Source of the DNA: Forficula auricularia
Lineage: Eukaryota; Arthropoda; Insecta; Dermaptera; Forficulidae
Direction of reading: 5' to 3'
Assembly (NCBI GenBank): GCA_024734495.1
Contig: JALMQS010000722.1
Location: 256,254-320,253, forward strand
Length of the DNA stretch: 64,000 nt
The position numbers were made by a program, and so were the translations under genes. How positions within the stretch are numbered: position 1 is the first letter of the stretch; each line of letters begins with the position of its first letter. Of this stretch, positions 55,190 through 63,834 are shown in pieces. A model generated the notes under the pieces. The model made no database searches. It worked only from the letters and a program-made list of their open reading frames with translations, and was not told the DNA's origin.

Positions 55190-56109
55190 CGCTTTAAGCT
55201 ATTTTCAAGAATACAATTTCTGAACCTGAATAATCAGGTTCTTATTTTTAAATACCAATCTTCATCTCCTATTTAAATTTTCTAAAATATTTATTATTTC
55301 AGTAATTAATACTTCTACAATAAAACCTCCTATATTGAAGATTTATATTTTTAAATTTATTAATTATTTAGTTAAAATGTCTGTTAGTGATTGTGTGGTT
55401 GCGTAGTGTTTATTTTTAACCAATAATAATAGTTAATCTGATAAACTTTATTTGATTTTGTAAATTTGTGTTGGCATTTATTACTATTCGATGATTATTT
55501 GTTATTTTATATATTAAATTATATATCTAAAAGTTTATTCCTCCAAAATTTTGATTTTTAATTAATTATGAAAAGTTAAGTGAAAATCCCTTGACGCACA
55601 CGCTAATTTTTTGAAAATAATCTCAAACCAATTGGGCATTTCTTGAATAAGTTTTTATTTTATTTCGAATTATTTTCCTTTCTGATATCTAATCAAGTAA
55701 CGGGATTCTTTTCCATTTGCTCTGTTTTTGCATTGAAATGTATTTAATTCATTTCGAGTCGAGCAGTCAACGGGGCAAGTGCATAATATTTCTGTTTTAT
55801 GGGGTGTCGCGTTTTGTGTATTTCTTTTGACAACTGCTTTTTTGAGAATTGTTCAAACCTTCATGATAGACAAGGTAAACATTTAAATACAATTTTTTAA
55901 ATCTTTTGGATAATTTAATGATTCCAAAAATAAAAAACACCTCATATCTACATAATATAATCTTTGTATGGTGGATATCATTATACTACAGTATTAACTA
56001 TCTTTGTGATTAAGAAATATTAAAAGTATTAGTATATTTTATCTGCGGCCCGAGAAAATTATTTTTCTTCAAATGTGGTCCAAATAACCCAAAAGATTAG
56101 ACACCCCTG
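55190..56109. mobile_element. hAT-type copy, right 0.9 kb
   Basis: Matches 43540-44452 throughout and ends AGATTAGACACCCCTG. It retains AGAATTGTTCAAACCTTCAT and the following GACAAGGTAAAC, as in the other copy. A left terminus with target duplication was not identified. Confidence 0.7.
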
Positions 56110-56593
56110 GTCTAGGGCCTCCTTTAGTAACATACAACAATAGAAAAATATGAATAATTAAAAATTTTAAATTAATTTGAGGGACTCTAAAATTACTAAA
56201 TTGTACTTAATAAACAAAAACTTAGCAGCTTTATTTACTCCGTCCAGTTTATTTTTCAGCGGATCATATATATATTTTAGGCCAAATTAACGGGTGCCCC
56301 GGGCTTTAAGAAATTCCCCGACCGACAAGTCAAAACTTGTAGATGCAGGCTCTGGCTGTCCGTGGTCGAATCTTTCGATCTTCGTTCTAATATCAAATTC
56401 AAAATTATCGAAGCCGGAAGTGTAAAATCAATCGGAAGTTCCGACCTTTCGGAGTCTGAGTAGAAGCTCCGTAACATCCCTAATAAGCACTACAATAATA
56501 TACTAGAAAAATAATAATAAAAAATCCCTACTAGCTTAATCTCTTCATAGGTACAAGAATTAAGAAAAATTATTTTAGTAAAATTTTGTAATA

Positions 56594-56907
56594 CAGTTAA
56601 ACCTAGTTTATCGCGGATTTATAGACGTTTTTATTTTAATAAATGTTTTCAAAGATAATAATTTTTAACTCTGATAGCAAGAATATAATTATAATTTCAA
56701 CAAATTTTTTTTAACATATGCATGTACTCGATTTTTTTAAACGATTCTATGTAATTTTGATATAAACATGTTTTTTTATCGTAATAAATTCAAATTCGCT
56801 TATTTGAGGATTTGTTTAGTTTTTATTACCCATATATCCGGATTATCCAAATTTTCGATTATCCGGTTTGCCTTTGCCAGTTATTCCGGATAAACGAGGT
56901 TCTACTG
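56594..56907. mobile_element. Pogo-type MITE, 314 bp
   Basis: The ends CAGTTAAACCTAGTTTATCG and CGGATAAACGAGGTTCTACTG are inverted and flanked by TA on both sides (56592-56593 and 56908-56909). These ends (CAGT(A/T)(G/A)AACCTCG(T/A)TTAT) are typical of the pogo/Tigger branch of Tc1/mariner. No transposase. Confidence 0.85.
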
Positions 56908-56909
56908 TA

Positions 56910-57611
56910 ATATCATTATTTTTCTATAGAAGAATATAAATCCTGACGGATCGGATCTAGTCCGAAGACTGGCAGTTTAGAAACTCTGGATTAGACTACT
57001 TTCTCTATATCTCTGTATAAAAAATAATGCTTGTTTTTGAAATCTTACTAGTTACAATATATTTCTACAATGGCTTATAATAATATTATAAATTATGACT
57101 TATTAAAAATTCTATTATATTTACCGTGATCATATTTTTGTGAGAATTATGACAATACACAAACAGTAAAAAATAACAAAACTCTTGTATTGGATTATTT
57201 CATAAATTATTTATTGAAAGGAAGACGAAAACCAATTGAACTACTTGTGTCCGGAAGTAGTAATTTCTATAGCTAGACTCTTGAGTATCTTGTTATTGTA
57301 GTAGATGGCTTAGTGGTTATTAAGGGGCTTTTTGGACTTTCTTAATGATATGAAATTAAGAGTTTTGTAAAATAATAAAATGTTTAAATAATCTAAAAAA
57401 AGAATGTAATATGCAAATGCAGAGCAAAAACGGGACTAAAAAATAAATACCTATACAGAACATTTCTACGTCTTGGATTTCTTATAAAAATTTCGGGGAT
57501 AGGCTGCTATAATACAGAACTGTTGCTGGAAACACAGGTCGAAAGGTCACCGTAATTATTTGTTCTTTTGCCTAAAAATATTACTTACATTATATAGGCT
57601 ACATATATATA
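56910..57611. other. Unassigned AT-rich stretch
   Basis: No gene or repeat boundary recognised. Confidence 0.4.
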
Positions 57612-57734
57612 TAGGGTGGTCCAGAAAGAAATTCATTTTTGAAAATAGATAGAAAACAAAACTATTATATTTAAAAGTGTTTAATCTTATACAATATAAA
57701 GTTTATTAAATGTAATTTTAGTTTTTGAAAATTA

Positions 57735-57990
57735 AATCATCAAGATGATGTCCTTGGCTGTTGCAACACTCTTCCAAACGGGCACGAAAATTTTGAAAAA
57801 CTTTAGTAGGATTTTCTTTTGAAATGGCTTCCATTTCTTGCTGAATATTCAGCTTCAATTGCCGCAATGTTGTCGGATTATTAGCTTATACCTTGCTTTT
57901 AAGGTGTCCCCATAAAAAGAAGTCTGCTGGACTTAAATCGGGACTCCTCGGAGGCCAGGTTATGTCACCCTTCCGTGAAATCAGTTTCTG
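57735..57990 (-). pseudogene. Transposase C-terminal copy, left arm
   Basis: The minus strand repeats the C-terminal coding region of the right arm, including RARLEECCNSQGHHLDD before the stop. It has its own point differences and indels and lacks the segment with the QQD aspartate. Confidence 0.75.
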
Positions 57991-58054
57991 AGGAAACATA
58001 TCCCTTATCACGCGCATGCTCTCATTCGAAGTTGCAAGAATCGCGAGGTTACAA

Positions 58055-58412
58055 TCGAAACACATGGTTTCAGCAGGATGGAGCCACGTGTCACACTTCG
58101 AATGAGGGCATGCACGTTATAAGGGATATGTTTCCTCAGAAACTGATTTCACGGAGGGCTGACATAACCTGGCCTTCCGAGAGTCCAGATTTAAGTCCAG
58201 CAGACTTCTTTTTATGGTGTCACCTTAAAATCAAAGTATACGCTAATAATCCGACAACATTGCGGCAATTAAAGCTGAATATTCAACAAGAAATGGAAGC
58301 CATTTCAAAAGAAACTCTTAAAAGATTTTCAAAAATTTTCGTGCCCGTTTGGAAGAGTGTGGCAACAATCAAGGACGTCATCTTGATGAGTTAATTTTCA
58401 AAAACTAAAATT
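58055..58412 (+). pseudogene. Mariner-type transposase, C-terminal half
   Basis: The frame reads NTWFQQDGATCHTS (second catalytic Asp), then TWPSESPDLSPADFFLW (third catalytic Asp in SPAD) and LKIKVYANNPTTLRQLK. There are 41 residues between the Asp of QQD and the Asp of SPAD, so the signature is DD41D, as in the rosa group of Tc1/mariner. A frameshift near 58330 moves the true C-terminus (RARLEECGNNQGRHLDELIF) out of frame. The N-terminal half is absent. Not functional. Confidence 0.8.
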
Positions 58413-58514
58413 ACATTTAATAAACTTTATATTGTTTAAGATTAAACGCTTTTAAATATAATAGTTTTGTTTTCTTTCTATTTTCAAAAATGAATTTTTT
58501 TCTGGACCACCCTA

Positions 58515-59337
58515 TATATGTAATAATTATTATCATTATCATTATCAAACAGAGGACCTCAGTGATTTCTTCTATGTATTAACATTGTCTTGAAATTTAT
58601 AATTAAATGTTGAATAAAATCTTTGCTTTAATTTGAAGCTAAGAATATATTGTAATAAGTGTAATTTTTACCTCGTTTACATTTCCATTTAATAGCAGAA
58701 ATGAATTCAACTTAATTATATAAAAAAGAGTCATTAAGCTCATTCTCTTCTGAAGAACGTTTATTGCCAACACTTAATAGTCTTGTTAGTTCGTTTTTAG
58801 ATGCCTATGCTTTTTCTTTATATGTTAGCTGAGAGCAATCTGTTGATCGTTTGGCAAATTTAAGATATCTAAAGTTCACCGAGAAGCATGCTTTGTTCTC
58901 CGCCAAGAAGAACGTGTTCCAAGTGGGGCTTTTTCCTTTTATTTCTTTATTCCAAATCACCGCTCCGGGTTCCTTTTTTCCCTACTTGGCACGCTCGTTT
59001 CTCAAGAATATCAACAAGAATAAATCTTAACCGAGCTATTTAATAAAATAATCTATCTTATATATAACCATCTCTTCATTCCAATCCATAACAGGGAGAT
59101 ATTTTTTTCCTAGTTTATTTAAAGCTCCTTTGAAAAAGGAATTTAATTCATTGTCTTGTTTAATTTCCTTTCTGTATTTTTTTAATTCTATGAGAATTTA
59201 CTTTTCCAGTTGATAAAAAAAAATGTTTTTTTTTTTTATTTCATTTCCTTGATTAAGAAGACTATATTTACTTTTTCCTTGAAAAAGTTTTCTACCTTAA
59301 CTTAGATTTTTTATTTCTATTTAGTAGGTATTTAATA
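58515..59337. other. Unassigned stretch
   Basis: About 58830-59010 is less AT-rich and without duplicate in the window, but shows no convincing frame. Confidence 0.35.
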
Positions 59338-59345
59338 TTTAATTA

Positions 59346-59758
59346 CTTAGGGTTCACCCCAAAATTCCGACACTTTAAAATTCAGACGTTATTTTAATAT
59401 TTTATTAATCTTTTTAATAATTACAAAAACATAAATATATAGTATATGTTTTTGACAAGATTAACCTAATTAACACAAAAAGTACCTACATAATTGAAAT
59501 ATAATTTTTCTAATCTTAACTAAAATTGTATTTTTACAAATTTACTAAAATTTATTTTATTTATTTATTATTTTGATATTTCAATTATGTACTTTTTGTG
59601 TTAATTAGGTTAATCTTGTCAAATGGACATATATAGGAATAGGTACTATATATATTTTTGTAAATATTAAAAGGTTAATAAAATCGTCTGAATTTTTCAC
59701 ATTTTGGGATTTTGACTTGTCAGGAATTGTGGGGTGTCGTGATTTTGGGTGCCACCTA
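59346..59758. mobile_element. Fold-back hAT-like element
   Basis: Arms of about 150 bp (GGGTTCACCCCAAAATTCCG and near complement, then GACAAGATTAACCTAATTAA and complement) are flanked by a perfect 8-bp duplication TTTAATTA (59338-59345 and 59759-59766). No hammerhead-like core and no coding sequence. Confidence 0.7.
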
Positions 59759-59878
59759 TTTAATTAGTATTAAAAAAAGAGGCATTTTGAGAAAAACGAA
59801 ACAATCAAATTTTAAAACTGACCAAATGTTTTCAATTTGCCATATAATTGAAATATCTTCTTAAATGTGTGCATTTAA

Positions 59879-60056
59879 TTTTTTTTATGACTTTTCGGCC
59901 TTTCTAACCATAAGCCAATTTACGATACTACTTATTATTTTTAAATTTGTCTCTACCCCGGGGTCAAATTTTAGCCGGATGCCTCGAGTCAGATTTGAAC
60001 CCGGGTCCACTTGGTTAGCAGGCTGACATGTTACCCCTAGCCTAACTCGGCCCTCA
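59879..60056 (-). mobile_element. SINE-A, with 9-bp target duplication
   Basis: Complete copy. The head at the right has an A-box-like TTAGGCTAGGGGTAAC and a B-box-like GGGTTCAAATC; poly-T at the left. Flanked by TGCATTTAA (59870-59878 and 60057-60065). Confidence 0.9.
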
Positions 60057-60069
60057 TGCATTTAAATTA

Positions 60070-60610
60070 AAATGAAAAAATAATGAACTCTCGCAAGGTC
60101 TACTTAATGCCCAAAAATAATCAATATCTATTGAAACTCTTTCCATTACTCATAAATAATATAAAATTTTAATTAAATCACTTACAATGTAACATAATCA
60201 ATTATTAAAAATTATTTTTCTCCATTTTTACAACCTATTATACAATAGTTTGGAAGAAAAATACATTGTTTATTTGAAATAACTAACAACTATAGTTCAT
60301 TATTTATCATATAATATTATTCATATAATAAATGAATAGCACTAGTAATTTCAAGTGAGTAAAATAAATCAGTGTGAAGCATTTTATGGCTGTTGTTGTT
60401 AGACGTTAAGTAGAAACTTAGAATTATTTTTGTTCTTGGACTTTTTCAAATATAGATAAATAACAAATAAATCCAAAGTGTTATAAGATTCTTGACAAGT
60501 TTTACCTTAACTCTTAAACTCTTTTAAATCAAAAGGACAAACTCGTTCAAAAGTAAGTACTTAGTATCAAAAACAAGATTTTTGTAAATTATATTATTAT
60601 AATAATTAAT
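60070..60610. other. Unassigned AT-rich stretch
   Basis: No gene or repeat boundary recognised. Confidence 0.4.
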
Positions 60611-60639
60611 TTTGGAGACGGACTGATAAGTGAATTAAG

Positions 60640-60994
60640 TGGATATTGATGAGGCAGTCCAAAAAAGAAGAAGATAATTTACACTATCTTTTTATTCATA
60701 AAACCGACGTTTCGGAGGCTATTCCCTCCTTCTTCAGGGTTTGAAAAGTCAGTGAAGGAAATCCAATGCGGCATTCCCCTCTGTCTCCTCTTTCAGTGGC
60801 AGTAACAATAATATCTTGTATTTCATTCTCAGCACATTATTACATTATAATTCTGCTGAGAATGAAATACAAGAACTCCACTGAGAAATGCCAAGATTTC
60901 CTTCTGCTTTTCAAAACCTGAGAAGAAAGCTCGAAACGTCGGTTTTATGAAAAAGTGACCAAATTATCTTCTTCTTTTCATCAATATCCATTAT
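60640..60994. mobile_element. Fold-back element, relative of the 8327 family
   Basis: TGGATATTGATGAGGCAGTC (left) and TCATCAATATCCATTA (right) bound arms that pair over AAGAAGATAATTT and ACCGACGTTTCGG. The centre is near 60830. The left core is intact; the right one has a mutated first box (CTGAGAAGA). Confidence 0.8.
60708..60737 (-). ncRNA. Hammerhead-like core, left arm
   Basis: Minus strand: CTGAAGA (60731-60737), perfect stem GGAGG/CCTCC with loop GAATAG, then GAAACGTCGG. Confidence 0.6.
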
Positions 60995-61044
60995 AATAAT
61001 TATATATAGAACAAGTGTTTATTTACGACTTATCAATTGCAACG

Positions 61045-61074
61045 TTTCGCCACTTTTTATTGCAGCTTCTTCAG
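61045..61074 (-). ncRNA. Hammerhead-like core in PLE 3' arm
   Basis: Minus strand: CTGAAGA (61068-61074), stem GCTGC/GTGGC with two wobble pairs, GAAACG. It lies about 0.6 kb downstream of the PLE stop codon on the same strand, where a terminal repeat (pseudo-LTR) motif would be expected. Confidence 0.65.
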
Positions 61075-61711
61075 GCTCTACAAAGGAGCAAATACATATA
61101 TCAAAAAACACATTCAAAAACAAAAATTCACTCAACTCAATATCAATTTCATATATACCTTAATAAATAAAGATCCAAACACTTTCTCCAATTTTTTTAA
61201 GATCTGCCATTAATATACACACTCGAAGATGCATCTCGTTTTTATCATCTAACTGGCTCAAAAACACCAATATCAACAAAAATATACAATTATAACTTTT
61301 GCAATTTCACTGAAGTAGAAATTTAAAGCATTTCAAAATTAGTCAACATATTATAAAACTATTTACAATATACAACTATATACAAAAATCAGTCAAAATA
61401 TTTTAAAAAATATATATACAAGCGACGGGAATTTTTTCCTTTTTTCCTTTATAAATTAATTTATCTTTGTTGCTCTTCGCTTCAGAGTCAAAATTCAAAT
61501 GATCTCAAAAAGCTCAGCATACTACTGTATAAAAATAATAATAATCTTTATAATAGTTTCCGAAGAATCAATACATTAAATTTCAATCATTATGTCATTG
61601 TTTACATTTTTTCACTCATACACCACAAGTCCAACACCAAAACTTAAGCAATTAATCCTTTCTTTTTTCATCGTTTTTGATCAGCTACGAACCCTATAAT
61701 TATTCAATAAA

Positions 61712-62703
61712 TTAATATATATTCAACTTAAATTGTTCGTCGTCTGTCCTGAAGTTCATAGAGTCATACTATATATATTTGTCTAGATGCAACGCTGACG
61801 TAATGCTGCCGAGAGAGAGCGCCATCGGTATATTTGCGGCAAATTTGAAATATAATCGTAATTTGGACTCAAATTTCGAAATGAAAGACTCAATTGATTT
61901 TAAATTAAGAAACATTAAATATATTGATAATTATTACCCCCCCCCCCCTTCACCACTCAAAAATTAAATATTCAATTCGCTTTTCTTTGCGCACAGAAAA
62001 AGAAATCAATCACATCTTATTTGATTTATATATTATTTGTTTATTTTTTAATAATTTGCCACTTTTTTATAATTTTTTAAAAATCTAAATTTTGTTATTC
62101 TTATTTTTTGATTTTTACAAAATTAAACGACTTAAGACACGCATGCCCATATGAGTTTCTCATTGCAATACTGGAGACAGCCTGTCATACAAACAACACC
62201 TGATCTCTTTTAAATATTTGGAGCCTTATATCGATTATCGATCCCAAATTTTAAAAAAATGATATAATATAATTCTCCTCCTCACACGATAACACTTATT
62301 TAAATAAATCTATTTCCACACAAAAAATATCACAATGCTGTAGATTATAGAAAAAAAAAATACTTCCAGATTCATATCTAGAGCCTCATTTCTGTAGCTG
62401 TGTCAGGACGAAAATGAGGCGAAACTTTTAAGAGACTATGTATTTTCGGGAGTTTACAGGTATACATTTGGAGTGTGGTTTTTTAAGAGGAATAAAATTT
62501 TTGGACCGAGACGCTGCCCGCCAGGGCACCAGCCCGGAGGGCCGAGTTTCGAGGCATGCCGAGGGCTTTGCACGAAGGCTCGTTTAAATATATATATCTA
62601 GATCATTTCACTTAGCCCTCTCTTAAACAGGTTTTGTTCATAATCAAGTATTGTCACTCCATCGAAATCAAAATTATGATTCTCTTCAAATCTGTGCGTA
62701 GCT
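61712..62703 (-). pseudogene. PLE endonuclease C-terminal coding remnant (split)
   Basis: The first part reads SKLATHRFEENHNFDFDG then VTILDYEQNLFKRGLSEMI. After the family D insertion another frame gives SMNFRTDDEQFKLNIY and a TAA (61712-61714). The pattern (S/T)AL(S/A)xH....xHxFDFxxxxIL..E.....R.xSEMI followed by N..TD.......Y and a stop is the C-terminal end of PLE proteins just after the GIY-YIG nuclease domain. The catalytic nuclease and reverse-transcriptase domains are absent. Confidence 0.7.
61789..62596 (+). mobile_element. ~0.8-kb repeat family D, copy 3, inserted in the PLE
   Basis: Starts GCAACGCTGACG and ends with GC-rich GACGCTGCCCGCCAG...GCACGAAGGCTCG plus TTTAAATATATA. It is flanked by a direct repeat TCTAGAT (61782-61788 and 62597-62603), consistent with a target duplication of about 7 bp. 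It splits the PLE frame. Confidence 0.8.
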
Positions 62704-62723
62704 AATTTGCTCCTTTGTAGAGC

Positions 62724-62757
62724 CTGAAGAAGCTGCAATAAAAGTGGCGAAACGTTG
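62724..62757 (+). ncRNA. Hammerhead-like core in inverted PLE arm
   Basis: CTGAAGA (62724-62730), stem GCTGC (62732-62736), loop AATAAAA, GTGGC (62744-62748), GAAA (62749-62752), then CGTTGCAATTG. Confidence 0.65.
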
Positions 62758-63112
62758 CAATTGATAAGTCGTAAATAAACACTTATTTTGTTCCTCATCC
62801 TCTGAAAAACAAAAATTACATTAATAAATTATGGAACTGAATCCCAATGATGATTATATATAGATTTATAAAAACATTTATTTCTATATTTCAAAAACTA
62901 ATAACTTAATTGATTGTGCTAAAATAAACTAAAAAATTATGTTAACGAAAAATAGTAAGAGAAATTTAAAATGATAGATTTTTCTCTGAATTTTTCGACA
63001 CTTTGGGAAATATTTGCATAATATAGGCCGATTAACAATCAGGTATATCAAAATTAACTATATTACATATCACATAGGAAATCTAATAGAATCTGTTACT
63101 TATCTATCTTAA

Positions 63113-63520
63113 TTAATCTATTAGTAAGATATTTTTAATGAGATAAATCGACGCCTGCAACTCTTAGGGTAGGCATTCGGTGAACAGAGGTGCTAATTTT
63201 ATTGTATAGTTGTCAGGAATTAACGAGAAGTCCTAAAACTTCCAAACACTTAAGATATCAAATTCGTTCATAATTTTCATTAATAAAGAGAGAATTATGG
63301 AATTCGTGCAATTTTTCATTAATTTAAGTTTATCCATTTCTTAACGCCGACAGGTAAAAAAATCACCTAAAATTATAGCCATTCCTATTTATGAACTTTT
63401 TATAATCCCTGACAACCATACAATACATTGAGCATCTCTGTTCACCGAATGCCTATCCTAACAAATGCAGGCGTCCATTTCTCTCATTAAAGATCTCTTA
63501 TTAGTAGATTAATTAATCCT
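63113..63520. mobile_element. Fold-back MITE, ~32-bp strong ends within longer arms
   Basis: Core ends GGTAGGCATTCGGTGAACAG then AGGTGCT and complement (63168-63465). Weaker pairing extends outward over TAATCTATTAGTAAGAT and GACGCCTGCA and complements. No coding sequence. Confidence 0.75.
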
Positions 63521-63658
63521 AGTTCAGAATAATATTCAAACGTATCCTCCTAGATTTTAATAATAAAGTCAGGCCACTAAAGTGCTACGAAAATGAATAA
63601 AGAGTAGATTAAATATTAAATAATAAAATTCCAAATATATATAGACATTAGTTATTAC

Positions 63659-63816
63659 CGAAGGGCAAATCAATATCCTGTACACCTACTTCCACTTCCA
63701 CTTTCATTTCCAAGTAAAAGACAACAGATGAAGGGGCATTATGTAATGAATTCCAAAAGAATTTCACATAATTCCAAAGACGTGTACACCTAATTCCAAT
63801 CGCGGTTCTCCCCACG
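63659..63816. mobile_element. Short hAT MITE, copy 3
   Basis: 158 bp, ends CGAAGGGC and CCCCACG (diverged), same interior as the other copies (CTACTTCCACTTCCACTTTC), flanked by a perfect duplication GTTATTAC (63651-63658 and 63817-63824). Confidence 0.85.
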
Positions 63817-63834
63817 GTTATTACGATATTACCT

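Larger units (their letters stand above)
54493..56482. mobile_element. hAT-type element containing two further elements
   Basis: The ends TAGGGATGTTAC and GTAACATCCCTA are perfect inverted repeats, flanked by a perfect duplication ATAAGCAC (54485-54492 and 56483-56490). Subterminal GGAGTCGGAGCCGG-type repeats are on the left and GGAAGTTCCGACC on the right. Inside lie a fold-back (54763-55119) and a hAT copy (55190-56109). Confidence 0.85.
57614..58512. mobile_element. Palindromic mariner (DD41D-type) derivative
   Basis: The ends GGGTGGTCCAGAAAGAAATT and its complement are flanked by TA (57612-57613 and 58513-58514). The whole left half (57614-58035) is an inverted copy of the right half's 3' region, so two partial transposase copies face each other across a loop at about 58035-58095. 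Confidence 0.85.
61008..62795 (-). mobile_element. Penelope-like element, truncated, with inverted terminal arms
   Basis: Read on the minus strand: an arm carrying the hammerhead-like motif in antisense (62795-62703), then a fragment of the PLE coding end (62703-62598), a family D insertion, the rest of the coding end with its stop (61766-61712), about 0.6 kb of 3' region, then the same arm in sense orientation (61095-61008). The shared word GGAGCAAAT at the arm/coding junction suggests joining by microhomology. 5'-truncated PLE copies with inverted partial copies are an established feature of these elements. Confidence 0.75.

Noticed and set aside
55130..56125. Target duplication around the 55190 hAT copy
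   Set aside because: GGCCCTAGAC on the left and GTCTAGGGCC on the right are inverted, not direct, repeats, so they do not mark a normal duplication.
4761..62757. Complete, active hammerhead ribozymes
   Set aside because: Only the two core boxes and stem II are convincing. In the palindromes the sequence after GAAA can pair with the opposite arm as a long stem III, but a stem I next to CTGANGA was not found, and the full palindrome fold would compete.
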